Source of the DNA: Dasypus novemcinctus
Lineage: Eukaryota > Chordata > Mammalia > Cingulata > Dasypodidae
Direction: 5' to 3'
Length of the DNA stretch: 64,000 nt
Assembly (NCBI RefSeq): GCF_030445035.2
Contig: NC_080673.1
Coordinates: forward strand, 190,259,216 to 190,323,215
The translations under genes were made by a program, and so were the position numbers. Position 1 is the stretch's first letter, and each line of letters begins with the position of its first letter. This document shows positions 24,466-36,209 of the stretch, piece after piece. A model generated the notes under the pieces. That model saw only the letters and a list, made by a program, of their open reading frames with translations, was not told where the DNA came from and ran no database searches.

Positions 24466-24598
24466 ACTGGAATTTGATCCTGGAGACCTCTGATGTGGAG
24501 AGAGATTCCTTGTCAGTTGCACATCTGTTCCTGGTCCCTGCTGTGCTTCACCTTGATGCTCCCCTTCATCTCTCTTTTGTTGTGCCATCGTCTTGCTG

Positions 24599-24905
24599 CA
24601 TGACTCACTTGCATGGGCACTAGCTTACTGCATGGGCACTCAGCTTGCTGCACAGGCGCTCAGCTCACCACGTGGGCACTGGCTCACCACACAGGCACTG
24701 GCTCATCACATGGACACTCATGTGGGCACTTGGCTCACCACGCCGACACTCGCACAGGCACTCGGCTCACCACACAGGTTCGCAGTGTGAGCACCCACAT
24801 AGACGCTCAGTTCACCACAAAGGTACTCACCTCACCACATAGGCACTTGGCTCACTGTGCAGGCATTCGGCTTGCCACATGGGCTCTGGCTTGCCATGCA
24901 GGCAT
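24599..24905 (-). repeat. Minisatellite, 19-22-bp units
   Basis: About fifteen imperfect units of the type GGCACTCGGCTCACCACACA. It lies within the SINE at 23885-25006. Chance open frames in several plus-strand frames (for example 24613-24987) are translations of this array, not genes. Confidence 0.8.
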
Positions 24906-25006
24906 GCTTTCTCTTCTTTTTCACCAGAAGGCCCCAGGGATTGAACCCAGGTCCTCCCATATGGTAGGCAGAGACCATATCACTTGAGCTACATCCGCTT
25001 CCCAGA

Positions 25007-26809
25007 TTCTACTATTTTTAAAGCTGTTTTATTTTTATTCAGCATTAACTCAGTTACTGCAACACTTTAACTGCCCTATGGAGTTTTGAGGAAGACGGCT
25101 CTGCCACTTTTTGTTAGTGCTAGTTGTTCAGAGATAGCACCAAGGAGTATCTATACCACTATTTGGTCATCTAGAAGTCAAAAGTTCTTCTTTTATGTTA
25201 GAAACACTGCATTTATAAATATAAAAAAAAATAAGATGAACCAAAAGCTTAATAAAATCTAGTTTTGAAATTTATAATTTTGACAGATTGAATATTAATT
25301 TCATGCTCAACAGACTCAGAAAATAGTCTTTTCTTATATTAAAGACTTCTTTGAAAACTGAAAATTCAAATAGACATATATTGCACCTTATTAAATAGAA
25401 GACAGAACATAGATTAGGTTTAACCTCATGATCATCATTTTGAACATCCTTTATTTTACTCTTTAGTAATGGTGTAATATAGGGCTCTTTGTTTTTTTGT
25501 ACTTATAATGGATATCTTCAAATTGTTACATTTGTTTTACTTTGCAATTCTGCTGTCTCTTCTCACCTAACAGCTTTTATTTCTCATTTTTTCAATTTTC
25601 AGAAAATCTTCTTTATCTACTTCTGAAATTTTTGTAATCTAATGATAGAAGAAGACAAATATTTAGAGAAAACAAAATGATGGTACTTGTTATATTGTTG
25701 AGTTTAATTTTACAAATAATTAAATGGGTTGTGTTTATCTATGTGTAATCTAAATCTGTCATTTTCTGGGTTGACCCTTTTCTTAAGAACCAAATAAAAT
25801 GCTCTAGCTAACATGCTACATAAGAGCAGGAATTCTGGTAGCCTCTATGAGAGGTCCAGTGGGGGATTCACAAGGTTAAAGTTCCTTTTGCTTTAAATTC
25901 CAGTTCGCACAGACTTTTCCACACCTGCTTTCTGTATTGCCTTTGCAGCTGCTAATCTCTCAGCCAATTTCTCCCAAATGTACCAAACAGTTCTTTCTCT
26001 TTATTAACACAAACTGCTGCTATCACAAGGCCTTTAAGCACAACAAAATCTATGGATGGTTTGGGTATATGGAGGTGAGGCAAAGCAAGGATGTAAAGTG
26101 ATTACAAGACAGGGACCTACTGAACACTTGAGGTCAGAATACACTACTTCTAGGTATTTGCATCCAATACACCCCACTCCAATAGTCCTCTTTCTCCTTA
26201 ATTCCATCCATCACCATGAGTTTGTCCTAACCCCTTTCCTGTACATCCATTTTTTCCATCTCTTCTACTCTGGAGTCCCAATCTTTTTCTAAGGCTACCA
26301 CATATCAGTGTCAAAATTCCAGTAGTTTCATCATGCTGTGAGATGTATTTAGCCCTTGTCTAAATCTCTACTATAATATCACTCCATGAAAAATAATAAT
26401 AATAATAATAATAATACAAGCCCTTCATTTAGTTATTCTTTAATAAAGAGCAATTTTTTTCCTTAAGAATTATCATTAGAACAACTAGCTCAATCTGCTT
26501 CCACCTCTAAATATAATAATGGTTGATATGTTACAGGAAAGTTCCTGTGAATTATGAAATCATCTCCTCTTAACTCAAAACTATTTTCTGTTCTTTCTTG
26601 TTGCTTGTTTGTACTTTACATATGATTGTACTGATATATAAACTCAGATTGAAAATAGAAAGAAAATAACTAACCAGGAAAATAACATATGGACTTCATG
26701 TGTCATGTATATTATGTGTATGATGATATATTTGTGTGCGTGTCTGCATATTATATACAATGAGAAGAGAAATAAATTTACTATGCGATTTCCAGGCAGT
26801 CTAGGTGCC
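25007..26809. other. No recognised feature except an (AAT)n run
   Basis: AT-rich, unassigned. A clean AAT trinucleotide microsatellite of about eight units lies at 26392-26415. The open frame 26056-26292 shows no family features. Confidence 0.45.
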
Positions 26810-26975
26810 AACTACTACCTATAGTACTGCCTATAAATCATCTTATTTAATATTCACAGTACTCTTCAATAATAAATAAGCTTAGATATCTTGGGTAATT
26901 TTAACAAATCTTAGTAAGTTATGAAGCAAATATAGCAATTCATTTGCTTCTGGAGGCCATGGTATTACGCTAGGT
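26810..26975 (-). repeat. Possible MIR fragment
   Basis: A TCTTATTTAATATTCACAGT phrase followed by an AATAAATAAGCTTAGATATC phrase resembles reversed MIR core and 3' text. Very diverged. Confidence 0.3.
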
Positions 26976-27049
26976 GTGTTTACATGACTCTCTAAGTTGG
27001 TTTCTTTGCAACCATTATCTTTAGAAGACTGCCCAAGCTCAGTGGCTGG

Positions 27050-27410
27050 CTGTGTTTAAAACTCCCATGGTGGCTGCTGGGGGTAGGGAGAGGGAGGAAG
27101 GGATGTCATGTGGGGGTGTTTTCGAGACTTGGAGTTGTCCTGGGTGGTGCTGCAGGGACAGTTGCTGGACATTGTATGTCCTCCCGTGGCCCACTGAGTG
27201 GACTGTGGGAGAGTGTGGGCTATGATGTGGACCATTGATCATGAGGTGCAGCGGTGCTCAGAGATGTATTCACCAAATGCAATGAATGTCTCATGATGAT
27301 GGAGGAGGTTATTGTTATGGGGGGAGGAGGGTGAGGGATATGTGAGGACCTCATTTTTTTTAATGTAACATTAAAAAAATAAATACAAAAAAAAGTAATG
27401 AAAAAAAAAA
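27050..27410 (+). mobile_element. 5'-truncated L1 3'-UTR copy
   Basis: Companion of 2341-2735. Shares GACTTGGAGTTGTCCTGGGT, GGGCTATGATGTGGACCATT and the G-rich stretch before an A-rich tail (27367-27410). Confidence 0.7.
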
Positions 27411-27479
27411 GAACTCCTTGTTATGCAATGAGAAACAGAAGGTAAGAATGACAGAGTTTTCATAATCACTTACGGTAGC

Positions 27480-27945
27480 TTATAGCTATGTATCCCACAA
27501 AAACATGTTTTTAAACTTAATCCATTTCTGTGTCTGTGACCCCACTCTAAATAGGAACTTTCGATGGGGATACTTCAGTGAAGATGTGGTCCAATGGAAT
27601 CAGGATGGGTTTAATCCTATTACTGAAGTCTTTTATAAACAGAATGAATTTCAGACACATAGAAGAGAAAGCCACAGGGGGAACATCCAAAGCTAGAAGA
27701 TGATGGACTTGAGAAGGCAGGAGAGGCCACCACATGCATTGCCATATGACAGAAAAGCCAAGATGGTGGATCACCAGCAGCCAGTCCCAGAATGTCACAG
27801 TCTTCTGAGAAAAAGGATCACTTGATGATGCCTTAATTTTGATATTCTCCTACTCTACAAACCTGAGCCAATAAATGCCTAACGCTTAAGCCAAACTATT
27901 GTGTGGTATTTGCTTTGGAAGCCAAGCAACTAAAATATCATGAAA
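27480..27945 (+). mobile_element. MaLR-like LTR
   Basis: Sense-strand LTR text: an early CCCACAAAAACATG phrase, CCAATGGAATCAGGATGGGT in the middle, GCCAATAAATGCCTAACGC as the polyadenylation region and GCCAAGCAACTAAAATA at the end. The layout matches 29782-30162. An open frame of about 60 codons (27505-27696) is incidental. Confidence 0.55.
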
Positions 27946-28100
27946 CTCTAGTAAAGGAAATATACATCTAAATAACTATATAATAATACAAGTCAGAAAT
28001 CAAGTGAATTTTTAGTGGAGCTATAGACAAATTGCTGTAAAGGATGGGGTACTCAATTTAGTTCTATTATTTCTTTAAAAGTATAGTTTAAAAATAGCTC

Positions 28101-28491
28101 TTCCACTTGTAGCATTGATAAAATGGCAGTGGCCACCAGAGGTTCTAAGGGAAGGGAGAGGGAAGAATAGGCATTACATGTGGCATTTCTGGGGCACTTC
28201 TGGGACATTGGAGTTGTCCTGCATGACCTTGCAATGTCAGATACAGGCTAGTATACATTTTATCAAAACCTATAAAATTTGTAGTATAAAGTGTAAACTG
28301 TAAAGTTAACTATAGGTCCGGTTAGTAGCAATGCTTCAACGTGTGTTCATCAACTATAACAAATGTACCACACTAGTGAAGGATGCTGTTTGTGGGGAAA
28401 AATGTAGGAGGGGAGGGGTGGGGTATATGGGAATCCTCTATATTTTTGATGTAACATTTATGTAATCTAAAACTCCTTTTAAAATAAAGTG
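28101..28491 (+). mobile_element. 5'-truncated L1 3' end with TSD
   Basis: Flanked by the exact 10-bp duplication AAAATAGCTC (28091-28100 and 28492-28501). The body aligns with 8500-8888. It ends with AAAATAAAGTG as a short tail. Confidence 0.8.
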
Positions 28492-28551
28492 AAAATAGCT
28501 CCTTTTGGAATGGAGAAAGATTTTTAAGGAAAATGATATATAAAGATTAGC

Positions 28552-28939
28552 TGATGTGGAGACAGTAGTCACTGGATTTGCTGAGGGCAGGGAGAGGGAA
28601 AAAGAGTTGTAATATGGGGCATTTTTGGGACTTGGATTTGTCCTGAATGATATTGCAGGGACAGGTACAGGACATTATATATCCTGCCATAACCCACTGA
28701 ATGGTCCGGGAGAAGGTGTAAACTACAATGTAAACTATAATCCATGCTGTGGGGCAATGCTCCAAAATGTATTTACCAATTGCAATGTATGTACCACACT
28801 AATGAAAGAAGTTGTTGATATGGAAAAAGCGGGGGGTGTGGGGAGTGGAGCATATGGGAATCTCCTATATTTTTAAATGTAACATTTTGTGTGAACTATG
28901 TATCTTTTAAAAATAAATAAGAAATATATATATTTTTAA
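28552..28939 (+). mobile_element. 5'-truncated L1 3' end with TSD, second copy
   Basis: Flanked by AAAGATTAGC (28542-28551 and 28940-28949). Related to but distinct from the copy 60 bp upstream, and closer to 47198-47480 in reverse (shared TGTAAACTATAATCCATGC-type text). The tail is AAAAATAAATAAGAAATATA. Confidence 0.8.
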
Positions 28940-28949
28940 AAAGATTAGC

Positions 28950-29425
28950 AGATTTGACTTCCTAGAAGTTAAAAAATTCTCTACTTCCATATGGCAAAAA
29001 AATGTCACCTGGTAGTGTTGGAGAAGTCATAGTCACATCCTCATTGGCGAACTCCCAGCCCTCGCCTACCCTCCTGCCTCCTTTTCTGTTGTGCACATGT
29101 TTCAGTTTGTTTCCATTCTAAAGCCCTGGGGAGATGTTAGGTCTAAAGACAAAGCCCAACCACAACTTCAGCCTGGAAAGCAGGTAAAAACAACCCCAGA
29201 TACTTATCAAGATAGGAATACACAATGGGACCCTCCTTTTGCCTGGGTTGGATAAATATTCTACAAACAGCAGAGTCTCCCCTCTCTGATGAAAAGTGGG
29301 GTATGTGGAGCTGCCATCTCCTGACCCTGACCTGAGAAGTTGGCCTCCCCAGGAGACCAGCCACAATGAGATCTCTTCCCCCACTCTTTTGGACCCTCCA
29401 TGCTATGTACATTAAAAAGTAATTG
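28950..29425. other. Unrecognised, less AT-rich segment
   Basis: About 480 bp with higher GC than its flanks and two overlapping open frames on the minus strand (29118-29384, 29143-29412) with no family resemblance. Text such as CCCAACCACAACTTCAGCC and CCCACTCTTTTGGACCCTCC has an LTR-like feel, but I found no terminal CA/TG pair with a duplication. Confidence 0.3.
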
Positions 29426-29700
29426 AGGTTTTTCTTAATGTTGGAGGGTTTTCTTAATGCTGGAGTTTTGATGTTGGAGTTTGATGCTGAAGTCTTAAGC
29501 TGGAGGCCCAGAAAGTAAGCACACAGAGGAAAGAGAGGAACCCAGGAAGCCTAACCCCTTGCAGATGTCAGCTGCCATCTTGCTCCAACACATGAAAATA
29601 GACTTTGGTGAAGGAAGTAACTTACACTTTATGGCCTGGTATCTGTAAGCTCCTACCTCAAATAAATACCCTTCATTAAAATACAATAAAATAAAAGTAA
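29426..29700 (+). mobile_element. MaLR-like LTR, group A, 5'-truncated
   Basis: Shares with 42231-42682 the phrases GATGTTGGAGTTTGATGCTG, AGCTGCCATCTTGCTCCAA, GTATCTGTAAGCTCCTA and CAAATAAATACCCTT. The U3 half is missing. The left edge shows three spaced variants of a TTTTGATGTTGGAGT unit. Confidence 0.65.
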
Positions 29701-29781
29701 TCATCTGCTGAAAATTTCTGTTGTGCCTGAGCCTGTAGTTCCCATGACACGCAATATAGCAATTCACTCCACAGATAAATT

Positions 29782-30162
29782 GAATCATGTACCCTACAAA
29801 GACATGTTCAAGTCCTAGCTCTCAGTCCTATGGATGTGAACTCATTTGTAAATAAGATCTTTGAAGATCCTATTTAGTTGAGGCCAAACTGAATCAGGGT
29901 GGGCCATGATCCAGTATGAATGGAATCCTTATAAGCAAGGAAATTTGGACCCAGAAGTCCAAGTCACAGGAGGAGACAAAAAGTCAGATCACCATGTGAT
30001 GGAGGCTGAGACTGACTGTCAGCAATCACCAGAACACTGCAGACTTCAGAGAAGGCACGGCTGATATCTTGAATTTGGCCTTTTAGCCCATGTGAGCCCA
30101 TAAGTTACTGCTGTTTAAGTTAACCAGCTCTGTGGTATTTGGCCTGGCAAACTAAGACATGT
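29782..30162 (+). mobile_element. MaLR-like LTR
   Basis: Starts TGAATCATGTACCCTACAAA and ends CTGGCAAACTAAGACA. GAATCAGGGTGGGCCATGAT and GGAATCCTTATAAGCAAGG lie at positions expected for MaLR LTRs. Solo, and no clean duplication was found. Confidence 0.6.
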
Positions 30163-30219
30163 CATTATGAAAATTAAAAGAAAAATGGTAAACAAAAAAA
30201 AGACAAATGGTCTATTGGG

Positions 30220-30475
30220 AGGAAAAATGTCAGCATATATAACAAACGAGGGATATCAATAAAAAAATTATATTTTTATAAGACAAAAGTAAGAGATGAG
30301 ATTTGCAAAAGGCATGAGCAATTCCCAGAATTAGAAATGAAAAGAGGAATATATATATGCATATAATTTGATCACTTTAGCTATCAAACAAATGAAAATT
30401 AAAATACATAAAAACATTACATTTGCCCAAAATATTACCAAAAATTCAAAGTCTGATAATATCCAGTTATGCTTT
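30220..30475 (+). mobile_element. Possible L1 ORF2 3' fragment
   Basis: Text such as GAGATTTGCAAAAGGCATGA followed by CAAATGAAAATTAAAATAC resembles the late part of L1 ORF2 in sense orientation. Short and strongly decayed. Confidence 0.35.
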
Positions 30476-30479
30476 TTTA

Positions 30480-33200
30480 ATATTGTTGGTACCTATGGTA
30501 AGAGAATGCTCTTTGAATTATTACTATGTTCTATTTATCTTTTTATCTCCTGGAGTTTTTTTTCCTAATGTGAGTTATTGCTGTGTTATTGTATGCATGA
30601 CTAATAATATCTGTTATATATTCATTATTAAATACAGTCTTTAGCATTATAAAGCATTCTTATTTATCTCTGTTTCTGGGCCTCAGTTTGGCATTGCTAG
30701 GTATAAAAATTATGGCCTCTTCTTTCACGTTTTAATTTGTATTTGCCTGGTAAATTTTTGACACTTTTATTTTAAGCATTTCAGAACCTCTTTGTTTTGC
30801 ATGCACTTATTTTATGTAGTACTGATATATTATATGAGAATCTACACTAGCTGTAATGGATTCTCTGTTGTCAACTGAACATCTTTGGTACCCCAGTCCT
30901 CTTTCCCAGAATTCCATTCCCTCCATGGTTCTGGGGAAAAGATTTACAATAGAAGAAACATGCATGAATTTAAAAGATATAAATGAAGAAGATATTATTC
31001 TTTGGAGACAGTTGTAGCCTGACGTGGGCAGATGAGAAACTTCTGACAAGCTCCTAAGAATTACCTGCTTTTCCACTGCAGGCTGATATATTGGAGGGAA
31101 TTCTAAGAGCCTCAAAACTTGCAGCTGCTTCATTTGAGAACTACCTGCTTTGCTTCTTCAGATTGAGACTTCGCATGCCAACTTCTTTGACATCCAGGAA
31201 ATCTCTGACATTTAGCAGTAGCTTTTCTGATCCCTGCCCCACCAGCTCTTCCAACAGATATCCTAACGCCTTAGTTTATATTAAAATAATTATACCTAAA
31301 TAAATAGAGTGCATTTGGTCTTCCTGAGTGAAAGTTGTCTGTCATATGTGGCGATTTGGCTTTCTGAGTTTTGTGTTTTATTTCTTGGATGCTTACCTTA
31401 AATGTCATTTCATAATGAAGTCTGTCTTATTCTCCCTCATTCACTCTTGTGCTTTCTGCATGTCTTTGATAATTAGGCAAGTCTACATTGACTCTTTTTT
31501 TTGTGTGTAATAACTACCTTTATACTAATTGTTTTACATAATACTCCCAATTCCTCCTTTTACTTCTTTTTGGATAATGTCTATTTGTCTCCAATTTGAA
31601 AAGAAATACTCCTAGTTTATATCCATAAAGCAACCAGTAAACTTTCCCTGTTTTCCTTCACCTCATTCTTCCCAAATTTGCCTTAGTTTTATTGAAACAA
31701 TTATATTCTGCCCTCACTATATATAGATTGTGTCTCTTTAGACATTTTTATTTGAAGAGTCTTCTTTAGTGTATTTCTTGTGAAGGACAAAAAGGAAATT
31801 AATTGGCATGTAGATGGTAATAATAGTAATAATAGTATGCTTGTGAATTTTATGTATGTGCCAATTTAGCTACATATAAAAAACTATCTTACATTTTCCT
31901 TTCTACGTTGTCTTAAAAAATTTTTTTACATTATTTTCTGGCATAAATGTTGTTCTAATAAATTTTTATGTTAATCTGGTGTTCTTACTCTGACCAAGTA
32001 TTTTTGGGAGAATGTAAAAGTATTTTCTTTCTTTAAAGTCTATAATTACGCTAGAAATAAAGTTTTCAGGATCAGTTTTCATAAGTACATAGTGGGTTCT
32101 TTTTTTTTTTTTAGCATTTATTTATTTATTTCTCTCCCCTTCCCCCCCACCCTATTGTCTGCTCTCTGTGTCCATTCACTGTGTGTTCTTCTGTGTCCAC
32201 TTGCATTTTTGTCAGCAGCACCAGAAATCTGTGTCTCATTTTTGGTGTGTCATCTTGCTGTGTCAGCTCTCTGTGTGTGCAGCGCCATTCCTTGGCAGGC
32301 GGCACTTTTCTCATGCAGGGCAGCTCTCCTTAAGGGGCACACTCCTTGTGTGTGGGGCTCCCCTACGCGAGGTCACCCCTGCGTGGCATGGTACTCCGTG
32401 CACGCATCAGCGCTGCACCTGGGCCAGCTCATCAAACAGGTCGGGAGGCCCAGGGTTTGAACCCTGGACCTCCCTTGTGGTAGGCGGATGCTCTATCAAT
32501 TGAGCCAAATTTGCTTCCCATAGTGGGTTCTTTAAATACATAGTGTAATTCTTTTATGATTTCAAGAATATTTATTTGAACTCTAGTTTTTAGCATTTGT
32601 TCTGCCCTGTTGTTTTGTTAATCTTCTGCAGTTACTACTTTTACACTTAGGATGCATCATTGCCGAATTTTATATCTATCATTATCTCAATTTTTAAAAT
32701 ATTTTAATATAATCCTTCCTTTTTTCTTTTTGCATTTCCATTCTCTACTTCATTTATGACATTATTTGCCTTCTTCATTTTTATAAATTACTTCTAAATT
32801 TTTTCTTTTATTCGTAATTTTTGTCAGAATTCTATTAGTCCTTTTTCCATACCATCTTTTTTGTAAAATTAATTACTACCAAGCTTTTTTATAATTCCTT
32901 AGTTCCTTTTTGGTTGTTTTGAAATATTAGCTTATGGATTTTATTACTTTTTGTGAATGTCTTTCTCACGTCTCTTTTTGTGCATGACTTAAATATCCAT
33001 AAAGATGTTATTGTACTCATTTCTCTCTTTTTTCTTATGGCATTTTAATACAGGACTTTATTTCATTTGCTCATTTCTAAGTGAAATGGGTTTGTCTGGA
33101 CTCTCACAGGGGGAAGACAGGCTAAAATATTGCCTAGATCAAGAGAAGCTAGTTACAATGTGTTCTACTGTTATCATGTAATAGTAATAAACCTGGCCTT
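30480..33200 (-). mobile_element. Ancient L1/HAL1-type remnant, interrupted by a SINE
   Basis: T-rich, reversed LINE-like sequence. TCTTTAGTGTATTTCTTGTG (31766-31785) followed by a GTTCTTACTCTGACC phrase is typical of reversed ancient L1 or HAL1. It is continuous across the SINE at 32103-32519. No frame is open for more than about 60 codons outside the SINE. Limits are rough, and parts of 30850-31290 may be unrelated. Confidence 0.4.
32103..32519 (-). mobile_element. DAS-type tRNA-derived SINE with TSD
   Basis: Full-length reversed SINE flanked by the exact 14-bp duplication ATAGTGGGTTCTTT (32089-32102 and 32520-32533). In reverse complement the head is GGGAAGCAAATTTGGCTCAA, with a B-box GGTTCAAACCC. 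The body and the CCTTCCCCCCCACC/TTTATTTATT tail region match the copies at 40.0 and 57.7 kb. Open frames of over 100 codons on the plus strand are SINE-derived. Confidence 0.9.
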
Positions 33201-34473
33201 GGATTTTCTGAGATGTACTGGTTTGGTTTCCTTTGCCTATTTTTATCTGGACTGATTCATTCCTTTGCATATAATATCTATTTTCTAATCAGTGTTGATT
33301 TTTCTCACAGCAATTCCTCATTAATCTGGTGCTATATTCTAAATATGAATTTCAATTAGTTAAGTTCAATGATTCGTAAGTACCAGACGGATATCTGAAA
33401 TTCCCAGGATCATTATTAACTTCCTTGTAAAGTGGAGCCTCTGTAACCCCCTCTCAATTGGGCTGCTCAAGATATTCCCACCAAAATACTTACAATAAAT
33501 GAAATGATTTCTGGTTTTGACAGCTCTTAGGATCATTTGAAGTTGATTTTTTTGTGCTTCACTTTTTTGCTAAAGAGTTGCTAAAACCATACAATTCTTA
33601 TCGACACTTTTTGGTTTGATCCCATACACATGGGAATAGTTTGCCATTTAATTTTATTGCAGGTATTTTCTGTAGTGCTTTTGAAATGTGATCTTAGTTG
33701 CCATGCCTATTTTTATACAGGAATTCTGGGCTATTCAAGAAAGCACACTATCACCTGTCATGCAGACAGGATAATTATATCTGTAGCTGCTACCCACATA
33801 CAAAATGTAATTAAAAATCAAAGAAAATATGCTGCTTTGAAAAAACATTTTTCAAATGCTATTTATCTTTAAGATGATACAGAGCAACAAATCCAAATTT
33901 TACTTAGTATGTACATTTCTGAATAGCGCACACTGTTGTGATCAAGAGAAGCTTAAGCTAAACTGTCAAAAAAAAATAAAACCTGGATAATTGTGAAGTG
34001 TGAATCAATCCAGCTCAGAAATTTAATATTTTGTAGTCCACGAGACCAGTCAAGGTTCTGGGGTTTATTCTGAGGTTTTTAACAAGAGACTGAAAACTCC
34101 ATTAGATCCCTTTTCTTTTGCATTTCCAGATGTCATTAGAAAAGCTTCTCTGGTGCACCAATGAAAATGCAAACACATATAACTGCATAAGAGACCACTA
34201 CTAATCCCGTCACTCTCCCCAAGGGACTATTTCTTATGTTATGTAAGGATTTCAAACTTTATATTTTAATGAGTGATAAAAATAATATTTCTAATTGCTC
34301 TATTGTATCAATACTGTCAACTCAACATGGACTAAACAATTCAACCACGTTACTAAAATAACCAGACTATGAAAAGAATGAATACTTATGCTAGTTTAAT
34401 GTGTGTCACTCTCTATATAAGCCAATAAGTATTAAGTAGAATGAATTTTGCCAAAGCATAGATTTAAAATAGT
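33201..34473. other. No recognised feature
   Basis: AT-rich, unassigned. An open frame at 33630-33872 has no family resemblance. A 9-A run lies near 33968. Confidence 0.4.
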
Positions 34474-34479
34474 ACCTGG

Positions 34480-35103
34480 TGAGGGACGAAACGGGGTCCC
34501 TGTTATGGGACGAGCGGGGTCCCTGTTAAGGGACGAGTGGGGTCCCGTTGTGGGACGAGAGGGGTCCCTGGCCTGGGGAAGAAAGCCTCGTACGGCCGCT
34601 GAGGCTTCCCTCGGGGGCTCCGAAGGCGTGGAGGGCGCACGACCCAGGAAGGAGTCGCGGAGACAGGCTGATGGCACAAGTCTGGTTTATTGCGGAAGGG
34701 GATGCAGATTTATAGGATTGGGGAGTGGTGTGGCGGGTTCTGATTGGCTAGGGCAAATGCTGTTTCCATATAAGGCAATGTTCTGGCATTGGGCTAGTGA
34801 TTGGCCAGTAGATAGAGTATGTGCTAACTCTTGATAGGCTGACACTGTTACTAAGCTGATAGGTGGTTGTAAGCTGTTGCTGGGCAAACAGCGTACTAAG
34901 AGATTAGGTTTAAGGGAGTGGGGAGGGGAAGTGAGAGCTGGGCTAGGCGGGAGATAGGAAGGGGGAGGGCGGTGCCGGCTAGCCGTTAGCAGCAAAGGCC
35001 TAGTCAGGCGTGGTCACCTTGTCTAGGCCCAGTGGGCAGAGGCGGTGTCACCTTTTGCCGCACTGTTTGCCACTGAGGCAAGCCGGGTGCCCCTCCTTCC
35101 ACA
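34480..35103 (-). mobile_element. ERV solo LTR, 6-bp TSD
   Basis: 624-bp LTR with ACCTGG at 34474-34479 and 35104-35109. On the minus strand it begins TGTGGAAGGAGGGGCACCC and ends CA. TATAAA (34709-34714) and AATAAA (34686-34691) are about 20 bp apart. The central region matches the LTR at 24028-24465 (both read TTTATT...GAAGGGGA...TTTATAGG on the plus strand). The class II ERV assignment rests on duplication length and R size. No gag, pol or env sequence is present, so recombination between two LTRs probably removed the provirus. Confidence 0.85.
34483..34567 (-). repeat. Tandem repeat in LTR U5
   Basis: Four units of about 22-24 bp, each with GGACGA followed by GGGGTCCC, lie at the 3' (U5) end of the LTR. 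The related LTR at 24028-24465 lacks the array. Confidence 0.8.
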
Positions 35104-35109
35104 ACCTGG

Positions 35110-36205
35110 GATTTTCTCAGTTTTAATCTTCAATTTAACAAATCTAAAACTTTCCTCCCTTCTTACAATAGAGCATCATTTATATAAGATAACATGCATG
35201 GTTTAAATCAGCTGTGCTGCAATTTGTGCACTGTGGCTGAATTATGGATCCAAGGTTACTTTTTAAAGATTTGAAATGCCTTTGGATTTGCAGAATGCAT
35301 TTAAAAGCTCTTCATATTGAATTCTAGGAAATGCTTACTTTATTTTCTTCCTAGTACTTAATGAAAGTAAGGTGAGTCAAATTTCAATTTGAGATCTGTA
35401 AACCAAAATGTGCAAACCCCATTTATCTTGGCTTTCAAAGATCCTTGTTGGAAGAATGAAGTGTTTTAATTTGGAAAGCCTGCTGAGGTTTTCCTATCTG
35501 GCATAAGAGGTCAGTTTTGGCAATTTCCCCAGGGAACTGCCGTGTATAGGATTTGATAAAGGTATTTCATATGGGCTATTTTCCAAATGCTTAGAGAAGA
35601 CATATTTCCAGTCTAGACCAGAAAGGCACAGAGAAAGAGCAAAGAGAAAAGTTGGTTGTGTTTTGGGCAATCAGTACAGAGTCATGAAATATAAACTGAA
35701 TAAGTTCTCATTGATCTGACCCACGAAAATTTGCTCAGGGCAAAATTGCATTTCTCTATCCAGAAACATGTGCATTACCTTTGAAAGATCCTTCAGAATC
35801 CTAGAGCTCATCCTCTCCCAAACTAACCAGCTTCTCAAAAGATATTTTCTTAAATTAATAATATGATTATTAAAAAATGGACTGAAAATTAAGAGAAATG
35901 CTTTGCTTACGATCAGGAACATACTTGGCATCCCAACATGAAAAATAATCCACGAGCACAATATTCAATTGGAGAACATCTAGTGAGTGGCAGTATGTCA
36001 GAGACAATACAATTGTGAGAATTCCTACCTGGATATAAAATTCATTCTTTTCTCAGGTTCTTGGAAAAATATCAGATGTGGAGCCAAGCTTCACATAGCT
36101 CTGACATCCAAGTTACAACTCAGTCTTTATATATCTAATAAGACAATTTTGACATTACAAACCTGGTCATCAGTATTAGACAGAGTTCGATAAATAGGTT
36201 TGACA
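35110..36205. other. No recognised feature
   Basis: Unassigned. The longest open frame is 96 codons on the minus strand (35671-35961), hydrophobic-rich with no family features. I treat it as chance. Confidence 0.4.
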
Positions 36206-36209
36206 AATT

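Larger units (their letters stand above)
23885..25006 (-). mobile_element. DAS-type SINE with internal minisatellite, split by an LTR
   Basis: Reversed SINE. The right edge (about 24930-25006) gives in reverse complement GGGAAGCGGATGTAGCTCAA and a B-box-like GGTTCAATCCC. The left edge (23885-24021) carries the T-rich tail and CCACCCCCTCCCCTTGACC body text similar to the other DAS copies. A 438-bp retroviral LTR (24028-24465) interrupts it and an array of 19-22-bp units (24599-24905) fills the centre. Without the LTR it is about 680 bp, longer than the other copies here (about 420-440 bp). Confidence 0.7.

Noticed and set aside
24613-24987. Open frame of 124 codons rich in His and Thr
   Set aside because: It is the translation of the minisatellite inside a SINE and is open in several frames, as expected for a tandem repeat without stops.
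34448-34834. Open frame of 128 codons
   Set aside because: It runs across the boundary of the ERV LTR in antisense and through its GC-rich U5 repeat. No retroviral protein is encoded there.
35671-35961. Minus-strand frame of 96 codons as a small membrane protein
   Set aside because: No recognisable family, no supporting promoter or splice context, and a length expected by chance in AT-rich DNA of this size.
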